From Mycoplasma suis str. Illinois (GTDB taxonomy: Bacteria; Bacillota_I; Bacilli_A; Mycoplasmatales; Mycoplasmoidaceae): 64,000 nt of DNA. Below are positions 1 through 9,737 of this stretch, piece after piece; the first letter of the stretch is position 1; each line of letters starts with the position of its first letter. A model generated the notes under the pieces. It was not told the DNA's origin and did not search any database. It worked only from the letters and a program-made list of their open reading frames with translations. The DNA is taken from positions 1-64,000 of the forward strand of contig NC_015155.1 in the NCBI RefSeq assembly GCF_000179035.2, written 5' to 3'. The position numbers were made by a program, and so were the translations under genes.

Positions 1-1038
1 TTGTCAAAAAATTTACTAGAAGAAATAAAGAAGCACTTAAATAACGACCTTAATAAATTTAAAACTTTTTCTGAAACAGATTTTTACATAGAAAACTCAG
101 AAAACTCTTCAATTAGAGGGAAAATTGAAGAACTTTTATCTTCAAATTCAGGTAATTCAATACTCATTTTAGGTGAAAAGGGATGTGGTAAAACACATCT
201 TTTTAAGTGATTTTTAAAAGATTTGAATGACTTTTTATATATTGATTTTCTGAATTTTAGAAAGATTTCTCTTTTTTTAACTGAAAAAAATTTAGAAAAA
301 TTTGATTTTTTATTTCAAAAAAAGTTACTTTTAATTGATAATTTTGAAGATTTAAAGATTAATTCGAAACTTTATAAGAAGGTTAAGTTACTTAAAGAAG
401 AAAGAGAAAAAAGAGGGAATATCAATATATTCATAGAAACTTGAGAAAAAAATCTTTTCGAATATAAAAATGCCTTATTTGAAAAAAAGGACATTATTTA
501 TTTGAGGAAACCGAATAATGAATTTTTAAAAGAAATGATAAAAAACTTAATTCAAAAGAATTTCAAAGAATTGAAGATTACTGAATCTTCAATATCTTTT
601 TTATCTATTTATTTAGGAAATGATTTAAAGATTTTTATCAATAAGTTATTGAAGTTATTTTTATTCCTTAAATGTTTTGAATATAACGCTAATGTATTAG
701 ATACAAAAAATCTTCAAAAGATATTGGATTTTCTTTTTAATGAGCAAGAAAGGAAAGAATTAATTAACTATAGAAATAATTCACAATTAGAAATTATTTG
801 TGAGAAAAAGAATTTTGAAGTTGACAGGATAAGAAGTAAATCTAAAAAAAGAAAAATAGTTTTTGAAAGAGATCAAGTTATTTTTATCTTGAAAGAAAAA
901 TTGAATTTTTCTATAAAAGATATTTCAAAAATTCTTTTAAAAAGTCAATCGGGAATAAATTATTCCCTAAAAAAGACTTATAGAAGAAGAAAAAGTGAAA
1001 ATTTTAGAGAATATTTTGACTTTTTAGCTCAGATTTAG
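1..1038 (+). CDS. dnaA: Chromosomal replication initiator DnaA (short, divergent)
   Basis: Initiates replication by binding and melting the origin. The 345-aa reading starts with TTG at base 1 and passes through TGA (Trp) codons at 208 and 442. Walker A GEKGCGKT lies at about residues 58-65 and a Walker B-like LLLIDNFED at about 109-117. The C-terminal 60 residues form a helical domain IV-like region (FERDQVIFILKEKLNFSIKD, then SQSGINYSLKKTYRRR). Usual DnaA is about 450 aa; here domain I is very short or absent, and the DHTTV-type signature of the DNA-binding domain is replaced by QSGIN. dnaN follows after an AT-rich gap, the standard dnaA-dnaN order. The identity rests on position, the P-loop and the domain IV pattern; overall similarity to textbook DnaA is low. 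Confidence 0.85.
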
Positions 1039-1193
1039 AAGGGTTTGGTAATTAAGAATAGAAAAATTAAATAATCTTTATTTTGTATTATCAATTATTT
1101 TTTATTTATTAATAGATTTATTAATTAATTAATAAATTAAATTAATTAGTTAATTAATTTAGATAGATAGATTATTAGATTAATTAATTAATA
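1039..1193. other. Candidate replication origin / DNA-unwinding region between dnaA and dnaN
   Basis: This 155-bp gap is almost entirely A and T, with stacked ATTAATTA repeats (about 1110-1192) and a short GATAGATAGA run near 1162. A position between dnaA and dnaN and extreme AT content fit an unwinding element. I see no good match to the TTATCCACA DnaA box, so the origin call is inference. Confidence 0.45.
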
Positions 1194-2360
1194 ATGAACT
1201 TTTATATAAATAACAAAGTTAATTCAAAAATAAGAGATTTTTTGAATATGAACATAATTACTAATTTTTTAACACCAGAAAGAGAAGAAATTCTTATTAA
1301 GTGCAAAAAAGAAGAATTACTTTTTTATGCAAATAATGGATTTACTGAATGTAAGTTGACATTCAAAAGTTCAGAAATTAAATACAAAAAGCAAGGAGAA
1401 TGTGTAATAAGTGCAAAAATTCTCCTAACTTTATTGGAGAATCTAAAAAATTGTGAAGAAATAGGTTTTAAAAAAATAGAAAATGCACTATTACAGATAT
1501 CTTCTGATAAGTTTGAATGCAACTTAATTTGCTTAACAAAGAAATTACTAATAAAAGATATCCAAATTGAAGAAGATATGAAAAAATTGACTTTTGATTT
1601 TGATTTCCTTAATCTAATAAATTCCAAATTTAAGGATTTTTACAGAAGTTCTTCAAGTCAACCTCAAAAAATTCAAAAGAATTCAGTTTTCAGCACTATT
1701 AATTTCAGAAAAAAAATTGACTCAGAAGAAATTAATATCATCCTTTCCGATTCTTCTAGAATTTTGAAAGCTAATTTTGCTTTAAAAGAGTTAGAAGAGG
1801 TAAATTTTTTTGAATTTAACTTACCTGTAGAGATCTTGAATAGCATAATCTCCCTGTTTAGGGAGAATCATGATTCAAAAAAAATTAATTTTTACTTAAA
1901 AAATAATTCTCTTTTGATCAATTCAGAGAATTTGATTTTCAAAACACAACTATATTCTGGAACTTATCCAGATTTATTGAAAATGTTTTCAGCTCAAGAG
2001 AAAATTAATTTCTCAGTAAATAAAAGTACATTGATTTCTGCGCTAGAAAGAAATCTATTACTTTCTGAGAAAAATCTAAGTTTTGCCTGTTACAAAATTT
2101 TTGATAATAATTTGACTCTGGAATACAGAGACTCTTCTAAGGGTTATTTAAGAGAAGAAATAGAGATCCAAAATAATAAAGGTAAAGAAAAATTTATTGA
2201 ATTTTCACTAAATAGTCTTTTCCTAAAACAACTTTTAAAAGGTATTCCGGATTCTGAAATAATATTCAGTATTTCAGAAACTTTTAAACCAATAATTTTG
2301 TTCGGAGAAGAAGAAGGTAAAAATTTCAAGCAACTTATCTTACCTCTTAAGTTCAGCTAG
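1194..2360 (+). CDS. dnaN: DNA polymerase III beta subunit (sliding clamp)
   Basis: Ring-shaped processivity clamp of the replicative polymerase. The 388-aa length is close to the family norm, and the gene sits directly after dnaA. No TGA codon interrupts it, so the frame is open under either code. The sequence is divergent, but it carries clamp-like segments, such as YSGTYPDL in the middle third and a C-terminal end (FKQLILPLKF) that resembles the usual beta-clamp MP(M/L)R tail. The ATG at 1194 follows the AT-rich gap immediately. Eight bases separate its stop from the next ORF, so the two are probably cotranscribed. Confidence 0.88.
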   Translation: MNFYINNKVNSKIRDFLNMNIITNFLTPEREEILIKCKKEELLFYANNGFTECKLTFKSSEIKYKKQGECVISAKILLTLLENLKNCEEIGFKKIENALLQISSDKFECNLICLTKKLLIKDIQIEEDMKKLTFDFDFLNLINSKFKDFYRSSSSQPQKIQKNSVFSTINFRKKIDSEEINIILSDSSRILKANFALKELEEVNFFEFNLPVEILNSIISLFRENHDSKKINFYLKNNSLLINSENLIFKTQLYSGTYPDLLKMFSAQEKINFSVNKSTLISALERNLLLSEKNLSFACYKIFDNNLTLEYRDSSKGYLREEIEIQNNKGKEKFIEFSLNSLFLKQLLKGIPDSEIIFSISETFKPIILFGEEEGKNFKQLILPLKFS

Positions 2361-2367
2361 ATAGTTA

Positions 2368-3270
2368 ATGAAGATACTAAGTAACACAATCTTTAACTAC
2401 GAAACTAATTTCAGTTCATTTGTTAAGAATGAAAAGAATTTCAAGATATTGATGCACATATTCATCATTATTTCGGTAGTTGTAGTATCCGTTTTGGTTT
2501 CTACAAAAGTATCCACATTACTTTATGAATATGTATTTAGATTTTTTGTTCCATTCAAAATAACTCATTATTTGACTGATTTTTTCCAAGATTTTGTTTT
2601 TTCCGGAAATAGCAAAGCTTTTTCAGAATTCCAGAACTTATTTACTGATTACAGGAGATATGTTTATGGAATAATAATTCTCTTCACCATTGAAAAAATC
2701 CGACTATTTATGAGGTATTTCTACACTATTAGAAAGTGAGATAGGTTCTCACTTTCATATGGAATTTATGAAAACAATAAGTTTTTGAAAGTGAAGAAAG
2801 AACTTCTCTCTACACTAGGAAATGTTCTTAGTTTTGGAGTATCACTTGTTGTTTTCTTTGTGATTATTACTTTCGCAATTTATAAACAATTGCAAAAGAA
2901 ATTTGACTTCCAAAATAATTTCATGTTTGAAGGAATGGTGTTCGCACTATTTTTCTGATTAGCAATTGTTATATTTTTTGCACTAAATATTTATCAACGA
3001 ATTCACAATTACTATAGAAACTATCTAAAAAATAATGCGATTAATCAGAAGAAAGATGCTTGACAATCAATTAAGAGTTTGATGTGACATTATCTCCTAA
3101 ATATTTTTGGATTTGTAATCATTTCTTTGAATTACCCAATAGATTTATTCTTAATGTTTATGACTCTTAAATTCATTCCTTTTAGAGCTATTTTCTCCCG
3201 TTTGCGAGAAAATAGAGCTTCTAATCCTGAAAGATTTTTTCTTCCTTTCGGAAAGGTTCTTAATTATTAG
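2368..3270 (+). CDS. Multi-pass membrane protein of unknown function
   Basis: A 300-aa ORF read through TGA codons at 2737, 2956, 3061 and 3085. Hydrophobic segments are visible near residues 28-48 (ILMHIFIIISVVVVSVLV), 105-118, 155-175, 190-208 and 245-265, so about five membrane passes. The C-terminal 40 residues are basic. It lies between dnaN and hrcA, 7 bases after dnaN, and ends just before the hrcA start. I do not recognise the family. It could be an uncharacterised inner-membrane component or a highly diverged transporter subunit. Confidence 0.7.
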
Positions 3271-3308
3271 AAGATAAGATAGTGACATTACATCCAGTTA
3301 AGTGCAAT

Positions 3309-4358
3309 ATGCTTCCAATCAAGAAAGAAGAAGAAGATCTTCTTAATGCTAGACAAAAGGAAATCATGAAAATGATCGTAGAAATGTACATAAATGAAAA
3401 AGAAGCTATAAGTAGTCTCAATTTGAAGTCCAAAAAGTTTTATAAGTGATCTTCTGCGACAATAAGAAATGAAATGATGGTTCTAGAAAGTAAAGGATTT
3501 CTCAAGAAAGAACATAAGTCTTCTGGAAGAATCCCTACTAAAGAGGGATACAAACTTTATATTGACTCTTTAATGGGAAGACTGAAGAGTGTAGATGTAA
3601 ATGTAAAGGCTAAATTAATTGAACTCTTTTCTTATAGAAATGAGTCAATTGATGTAACTCTAAATAAAAGTGCGGAAATTATTTCTAATTTCCTTAATTT
3701 ACCGATAGTTCTGTCAGGAGAAAATGATTTAAATCTAGAGATACTAAAAAAAATAGATTTAGTTGAAATAACTGACCATGAATTTATTATTTTGGCAGTA
3801 ACTTCTTCTGGAGAGGTTTATAAAGACAAGATATGAGTAGAAGAATTTAAAGAGAAAGAGGACTTAAGTATTTGTATAAAACTACTAAACGAAAACTTAG
3901 TAGGTTGTCCTCTTTCAAAAATAGATTTAGAAGCTACTAAGCTTCTACCTAAGATAAGAAGAAGTGTTCATAGATATGAATTTGTTTATGAAAAAATCAT
4001 TACAAAAATTTGTTCAAGTATCATAAACAAAGATCAATCCTTCTATAGGATTTACAACAAAAATGCAATTATTTCTCAACCGGAGGTTAAGAATAATCAA
4101 ATAAGTTTAGAGAGAGTCTTCCATGTTTTGGAAGACTATTCTACTTTCTCCCAGTTAAATCTAAATTACTTTAAAACTGGAAAAACTCTAATTAACCTTG
4201 AGGGAGCTATGGATGGAATTTCAGTAGCTACTACAGTATTAAATAACAAAGAAAAAACTAGAAGTATGTCCATCATAGGTCCTCTAAGAATGGACTACCC
4301 ACTTATAAGGAGTTTGTTTGAGTTCATAAATGAAAACTTAACTCCAGAAAATAAATAA
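3309..4358 (+). CDS. hrcA: Heat-inducible transcription repressor HrcA
   Basis: Represses chaperone operons by binding CIRCE operators. The N-terminal winged-helix part contains the family hallmark WSSATIRNEMMVLESKGFL followed by SSGRIPTKEGYKLYIDSLM, with the first W encoded by TGA (3447). The C-terminal GAF-like half ends with NKEKTRSMSIIGPLRMDY, also typical. A second TGA codon lies at 3834. I chose the ATG at 3309 (349 aa); an in-frame GTG at 3282 would add nine residues. No convincing CIRCE inverted repeat (TTAGCACTC-N9-GAGTGCTAA) is seen upstream, so I see no sign of autoregulation. Confidence 0.92.
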
Positions 4359-4395
4359 TAATATTTAAATAGAGTTTGTATTAATATAGAGGGCA

Positions 4396-5613
4396 TTGAG
4401 CGATTTTTCTCCTAAAGATAAGAAGGACACCAAATTAAATGACCTTCTTAAGCTTAAAAAAGAGTTTAAAGATATTGAAAAAGAAACTAAACAACTAAAG
4501 GATTATTTAAACCAAAACATTTTTAGTGCTTTTGATAGCACTAATAATTCTTTAGAACTTAAATTAGAAGAACTTTTCAAAGCTGAAAGCGGATCTTTCA
4601 ACTTTTTCAAAAAATTATCTAAGAGTGGAGTTTTTGACTTTAACTTCCCAGCTCTTGAAGTTAATAACTTAACTAAGTACTATGGAAATAAAAATATTTC
4701 CTCCTTAACTAATGTTTCTTTCAAAGTATTTTTTGGAGATTTTCACGTAGTGATTGGACCTTATTCTTCTGGTAAGACTACTTTGTTCCACTGTTTGAAT
4801 GCAAAAGAAGAATATGAAGGAGAAATATTATTTGGATCTGTTAACCATAAGGGAGATATAGCTAAAGTAACAAAAGTTTGCGCTAGCGTTAGCTATGATC
4901 ATGAATTTGATTTATTTAGTAGTTTGGAAGATGTAATTAATACCAAACTACAAATAATTGGTATTGAAGAGGAAAGCATAAAGAGTTATTTAGACATTCA
5001 ATTAAAAGCTTTTGGTTTAGAAGACAAAAGAGGTGATATGATGATAGATTTATCACTTCTTGAGTTAAGAAAAACTCAATTGTTAATTGCTATGGCTTAT
5101 GATCCTCCTGTTATATTGTTAGATCAACCTCTTTTGGGACTTCAACATTCTGAAAAAATGGAATTCCTAGAAATACTTTATAAATTGAAGACTCAAGAAA
5201 GAGCTATTGTTTTGATGTCTCATGAATTTGCAGATCTTTCCGAATATGCAAATTCATGTACTTTACTTCTAGAAGGTAAGACTTATTATTCCGGTTCTAT
5301 AGAAAATCTTTTGCTAGAAAGTAAGAATAAATACTTTATTTCTTCTTCAGACAATGAAGAATGTCTGAAGATAGTAACTAAATATAGTGAAAAGTATTAC
5401 ATTAATGACTTGAAGAATTCAATTTTCTGTGTTTTTGATGGAAAATTAAATTTCCTTTTATTCCAAAGAGAATGTTCACAACAAAACATTATTCTCTTTG
5501 AAATTAGAAAAGTAAGTCTAGAAATAGAAGATATTTACTCTTCTATTTCTAAGTTAGGAAGTAAGTCTGCTAGACTAGAACTTAATAGAAAAAAATACTT
5601 TTCAACAAACTAG
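4396..5613 (+). CDS. ABC-type ATPase with degenerate catalytic motifs
   Basis: A 405-aa soluble protein starting with TTG. Residues 10-45 look like a charged coiled coil, and an ABC nucleotide-binding domain covers about 85-315. Walker A is GPYSSGKT (121-128). The signature is LSLLE instead of LSGGQ (about 219-223). Walker B is VILLDQP (about 239-245), with Gln where the catalytic Glu normally sits. The H-loop His is kept in LMSHEF. A C-terminal segment of about 90 aa follows. No permease gene is next to it. It probably binds ATP but may not turn it over well. It could be a transporter subunit working with an unlinked permease, or a regulatory ABC protein. Confidence 0.75.
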   Translation: MSDFSPKDKKDTKLNDLLKLKKEFKDIEKETKQLKDYLNQNIFSAFDSTNNSLELKLEELFKAESGSFNFFKKLSKSGVFDFNFPALEVNNLTKYYGNKNISSLTNVSFKVFFGDFHVVIGPYSSGKTTLFHCLNAKEEYEGEILFGSVNHKGDIAKVTKVCASVSYDHEFDLFSSLEDVINTKLQIIGIEEESIKSYLDIQLKAFGLEDKRGDMMIDLSLLELRKTQLLIAMAYDPPVILLDQPLLGLQHSEKMEFLEILYKLKTQERAIVLMSHEFADLSEYANSCTLLLEGKTYYSGSIENLLLESKNKYFISSSDNEECLKIVTKYSEKYYINDLKNSIFCVFDGKLNFLLFQRECSQQNIILFEIRKVSLEIEDIYSSISKLGSKSARLELNRKKYFSTN

Positions 5614-6174
5614 TTAAATAGTTTCCATTTAGGGACTTCCCCAGCCCTAATAATCTCTTTTTTATCGTAGTCATAAATTGTTGAATTAATTCCTGAGCAA
5701 ACACAACCAGAGTTAACAATCATAAATTGATCTCTGTATTCCCTGAATACAGATTTAGCTTCTTTTAGAGTTTTAATAGGTTCGCATCCAGAGATATTGG
5801 CACTTGTAGAATAAAGAGGTCCTAGATGTTCACACAATTTAATAATTATTGGATTATTGGGCATTCTATAAGCTATTCCCTTATATATAACAGTTAGGGG
5901 TCCTGGTCAGAATCGCTTTAGAATGCACTTTAAATCAGAGGGGATAGGAGCAGGAATCTGCTCTATCTTACCTATGAAAGTGACTAGTTTTTTTTAAGGG
6001 TCTATTTTTCATCCTGTAAAGGATGTTTTTGTTAAGCGAGACAAGAGCCATTAAAGTATCTGTTTCTATTACAATAGCTCTTCCCAGAATAAGAGTTTTG
6101 CAAATAGTAATATAGTTATCTAAATATTGCTTTATGAATTTATTCATTATGAAATCTTTTTTAGCTGAAGACAT
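5610..6174 (-). pseudogene. Threonylcarbamoyl-AMP synthase (Sua5/YrdC/TsaC), frameshifted in an A8 tract
   Basis: Makes threonylcarbamoyl-adenylate for t6A37 modification of ANN-decoding tRNAs. The N-terminal half (start 6174) runs through IVIETDTLMALVSL and YRMKNRPLKK. The remainder, in another frame, gives LVTFIGKIEQIPAPIPSD, RFWPGPLTVIYKG and STSANISG, all classic Sua5/YrdC motifs, ending at 5610. The frames join at a run of eight A on the coding strand (plus-strand T at about 5989-5996); seven A would restore one ORF of about 188 aa. The function is essential in nearly all bacteria, so a sequencing error, slippage during transcription, or phase variation are all plausible. Its end overlaps the end of the convergent ABC gene by 4 bases. 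Confidence 0.85.
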
Positions 6175-6220
6175 AAGTTTATGCTTTCATCCCTAAATTC
6201 TTTTTTATCAGATTATTAAA

Positions 6221-6294
6221 TGGAGCAGAATATGAGAATCAAACTCACGACTCAACCTTGGCAAGGTTGTGTTTTATCACTAAACTAATTCTGC
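6221..6294 (-). tRNA. tRNA-Gly(GCC)
   Basis: The reverse complement folds as a cloverleaf starting GCAGAATTAG and ending TTCTGC-TCCA. The anticodon loop is TTGCCAA, closed by AACC/GGTT, giving anticodon GCC, and the T arm contains GTTTGATTC. The CCA is encoded. It sits just upstream of sua5 on the same strand. Confidence 0.93.
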
Positions 6295-6375
6295 AAGCAC
6301 AGTTTCTGCTTCTTAAGTTAGATAGCATAACTTACTAGCTATTTTACTTACTTAGAATAAAGTTTATTCAGAAGA

Positions 6376-6618
6376 ATGGAAAATCAGAGACCGAAAGAAA
6401 AAATTTTAGATGAGTATTCTTGATGAAAAGTTCATTGCTATTACACCAAGTTAAGAGCAATAACTTTTATAGAAGAATTCATCAAAAATTTTCAAAGAAT
6501 ACAGTGAAGTGACAAGAAAAGGGTAATAAGAGAAACTTGTTTTGTGTTGATTATTGCTGGAATACTAACTAGTTTCTTTTACTTTGTTTTCTTATTTATG
6601 TGATTAGTTACTAGTTAA
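6376..6618 (+). CDS. secE: Preprotein translocase subunit SecE (small)
   Basis: An 80-aa ORF visible only when TGA is read as Trp (four in-frame TGA before the TAA). The last 45 residues match the SecE pattern: an amphipathic helix (FIEEFIKNFQRIQW), then SDKKRVIRETCFVLIIAGIL, then a single C-terminal membrane helix rich in Phe. Usual SecE has KVxWPxxxEVxxxT before its helix, and IQWSDKKRVIRET aligns well. SecE clamps SecY in the export channel. The gene stands alone between tRNA-Gly and a J-like gene rather than next to nusG, so the call rests on the motif alone. Confidence 0.68.
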
Positions 6619-6662
6619 GAAACTAATCACTAAATATTTTTTTAATTAAAGTTTTTAATTAG

Positions 6663-7688
6663 ATGAGCATTAATACAGAGTACTACAAAATTCTCAATTT
6701 AAGCGAGAATGCTTCTATCGCTGAGATAGAAGAATCTTATGAAAAATTAAGCGATCAAGTTCACGCAGGTAAAGGAAGTAGAGAAATAAAGAATATTCGA
6801 CTAGAACAATTAAGAAAAGCTTATTCTTCACTAATTGAATTCAAAATGGAAGCAGAAGATGAAAAATTAGGACTTACTTCTTCATTCAGATGATATGTAG
6901 CGAGAAGCTACATAGCTAATGAAGATAAGTTAATAGAGTCACTTTGAGACAAAATAAGACAACACAAAATGGTTGATTCTGTAAAGGAAATTGTTTCCTT
7001 TAAAGAAACAGTAATAGATGAAGGAGAAGAAATATTCCCTGATTCAGCTGAATTACCTAAATTAGCTTTCAAGAATAGCAAAACAACTATATGAGTTAAG
7101 TTAAAGAATGGTAATTTCAGAAAGATTAGATTGAGGGTTAAGAGACCCTTCAAATGTTTCATATTCTTCAATATGCTAAATGATCTTGATGTGTTTGTAA
7201 AGATCAATAGTTGAGCATTAGGACTAAGTTTCCTTGAATTCCCTAACTTAAAAGTGATTTCCGAAGAGGAAATTAAGGAAATGAAGGGAAAAGTTAGTGA
7301 TGAAATCCCTGACTTAAATGAATATATTGGTGAAAAAGGTTATGAAATAGTATCTGGATCAGTATCTAAGCACGTTAATGAAAGTGCTTCAGTATACATG
7401 AGAGATGAGGAAGATGATGAGGAAGGAGTTCACCTAATAGAAAAAGAAGAAAAGTTTGCTGGTGAAGTAAAAGAAGAAGAATACAGTTATGGTCCAACTG
7501 ACAGAACGAGAGAAAATATTGTTATTGAAAAATTAAAGGCGAATGACTTTGTTTATGTTTCTGAAATGGGAACAAAAGGAGTTGTTCTGTCAGTAGATGT
7601 AAAACAAAGAATTGTTACTGTTAATATCAACTTGTTCGGTAGAAATCAAACAATTAAGTGTAAGCCAGAACAATTAAAAGAGTTTTAA
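6663..7688 (+). CDS. J-domain-like protein with C-terminal beta domain, no HPD motif
   Basis: A 341-aa protein with TGA Trp codons at 6891, 6945, 7092 and 7212. The first 60 residues begin NTEYYKILNL and continue as helices spaced like a J domain (ENASIAEIEESYEKL, then LEQLRKAYSSLIEF). The HPD tripeptide needed to stimulate DnaK is absent: the loop reads SDQVHAGKG. The middle is poorly conserved. Residues 255-290 are very acidic. The last 45 residues (ANDFVYVSEMGTKGVVLSVD, ending CKPEQLKEF) resemble the small beta domain at the end of MutS2-like proteins. Function is unknown; it is probably a cytosolic scaffold rather than an active co-chaperone. Confidence 0.6.
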
Positions 7689-7717
7689 AATAAAACTAGT
7701 TTAGAAACAACTTAAAA

Positions 7718-8317
7718 ATGTTTGGTTTTTTCAAAAAGAAAAAAGTAGATGATGAATCAAATGTAATAAATGTTTATTCTCCAATTGATGGTTTTGTAGT
7801 ATCCCAAAAGAAAATCCCTGATGAGGGATTTTCAGAAGGATATATGGGATTAGGAGTTGGTTTAAGACCTAGAACATTTCAAACTGGTGAAGAAAAGAAG
7901 CTAGAAGTAGTAGCTCCTTTAGGAGGAAAACTAGAAGTAGTATTTAAAACTGGTCACGCTTACATTATTAGAGAAAATAAGCATAACTTAGCTGTTATGC
8001 TTCACCTAGGAATTAATACCGTTGAAATTTCTCAAGATAAAGGGGCATTCGTAACTGAATTAAAACAAGGTCAAGACATAAATGAACTAGAACCTCTTTG
8101 CACTATGAATTTAGATGTAATTCATGAAATAATGAAGACAGAACGAGAAAAACCTGCTAGTCCTGAAGAAGATATGGAAGGAAAGAAAACAAGTGATGTT
8201 TCTGCTCTTTTAGTTCAATCAGAAAATTTAGAAGGAAAAACAGTTGTTCCAGTTAAAAAGGATGGAGAACCTGTAAGTAAAGGAGAAGTAATTTTGAAAA
8301 TTATTCCAGAAAAGTAG
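7718..8317 (+). CDS. crr: PTS glucose-specific EIIA component
   Basis: Relays phosphate from HPr to the EIIB/EIIC glucose permease. The 199-aa sequence has the beta-barrel landmarks INVYSPIDGFVV (about 17-28) and VVAPLGGKLEVVFKTGHAYI (first conserved His at about 80). The phosphorylated His is in VMLHLGINTVE (about 96), and the end reads SKGEVILKI. An acidic insert of about 20 residues (EREKPASPEEDMEGKK) sits before the last strands. The gene has no TGA codons and stands as a single-domain protein 16 bases before proS. Confidence 0.93.
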   Translation: MFGFFKKKKVDDESNVINVYSPIDGFVVSQKKIPDEGFSEGYMGLGVGLRPRTFQTGEEKKLEVVAPLGGKLEVVFKTGHAYIIRENKHNLAVMLHLGINTVEISQDKGAFVTELKQGQDINELEPLCTMNLDVIHEIMKTEREKPASPEEDMEGKKTSDVSALLVQSENLEGKTVVPVKKDGEPVSKGEVILKIIPEK

Positions 8318-8332
8318 TATTTTTGTAATGGT

Positions 8333-9724
8333 TTGTCAACCATCAAAAAATACGAATCACTTCTCCTAGAGAGTAAACTAGCAAGTCCCGGACTTGTTTC
8401 CGGTACTTTTTTTCTTCACCCTCGTGGTTGTTTTATTTGGGAACAAATTCAGTCTTTCTTAAATGCTGAATTCAGTAAATTAGGTGTTTCCAATGTTTTG
8501 TTTCCAGCCCTGCTACCTTTTCAAAAGTTCCAAGAGGAACAAAAAAATAGTGAAACACTTAATTTGGAAGAAATTATGAGACTTCACAATAGTAAGTCAG
8601 AACAAAGTGTTGTAGCACTCAGACCAACTAGTGAGATATTATTTTCTCACTATTTCAAAGAAAGGTTAAAAGAGAGGGATATTAAATTACCCTTTCTCTT
8701 AAATCAATGATCCTCAGTCTATAGAGAAGAGAGAAATACAAAACTCTTTTTCAGAAGTAAAGAGTTTTATTGACAAGAGTTACATTCTCTTCACGAAAAT
8801 CAAAAAGATTTAGATTTTCACTTAGAAAAAATTCACGAAATATATAAGAAGCTCCTGAGAGAGCTTCTTTGTATTGAATACATTACAGGAGAGAAAACAA
8901 TACTAGAAAGATTTCCTGGAGCCCAAAAAACATTAACTAATGAATGTATTCTTCCGGATGGACAGTCTCTTCAATTGACTACAACACATGATTTATCTAA
9001 TTTCTTTTCTAAATTGATGGATATCAAATATTGGGGAGCCAATGATATTGAAATGACTCCCCTGCAATTGTCTGCGGGTAGTTCTACTAGACTAATAGGA
9101 GCTTTAGTTGAGATGCACAAAGATAGTGTTGGAGTTATTCTTCCCTGAAATCTCTCAAAGGAGAATATAGCTATTCTCCTATTGGGAGAAAATAGAGATG
9201 AAGAAACTATTTCTTATATTTCCTCTATTAGAGAAAAATTATGTAATTACAGATTACATATAGATGATTCTTATTCCTCTTTCGGGAAGAAAATCAATAA
9301 AGTAGAGAGATTAGGAATTCCTGTTAGTCTAATAATTGGACAACAGGAAATTAAAAATAAGAAAATTACGATTAAATCTAGGTTAAGTGAAAGTAAATAT
9401 GAATGTGATCTTTCAAATCTTGAGAATGAAATCTCAAGATTTTCTAAAGAATATGATCAAAAATTAAGGGAAAGAAGTGAAAATAAAAAATTAAGTTTGA
9501 TAAAAGAAAGTTATAAGATGGAAGAATTAGTGCAATTAGTTAAAGAAGGAAATTTAGCTCTTTCTCCTTGGTTTAATGATTTGGAGAATGAACAAAATTT
9601 TCAAGAATGTAAATACAATTTTTCTCCTAGATGTATAAAGGAGAAAATAAAAGATAAAGATCTATATTGTGTATTTAGTGGAAAGAAAGCCAATTGCTTG
9701 GCTTACTTTGGGAGAAGTTATTAG
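8333..9724 (+). CDS. proS: Prolyl-tRNA synthetase
   Basis: Charges tRNA-Pro. The 463-aa class II enzyme shows motif 2 (WSSVYREERNTKLFFRSKEFYW, with first W = TGA) and the preceding VALRPTSEILFSHYF. Motif 3-like ALVEMHKDSVGVILPW and an anticodon-binding domain (GENRDEETISYISSIREKL) follow. The short form ending in Tyr and carrying late Cys residues (CVFSGKKANCLAYFGRSY) matches the eukaryote-like ProS type common in mycoplasmas. The start is TTG at 8333; the ATG at 8328 is in another frame and closes quickly. Confidence 0.92.
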
Positions 9725-9737
9725 TTTTTAGGTAGGT

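Noticed and set aside
1325-1627. Minus-strand ORF of 100 aa inside dnaN
   Set aside because: Antisense shadow of a well-supported gene; no start context and no domain features.
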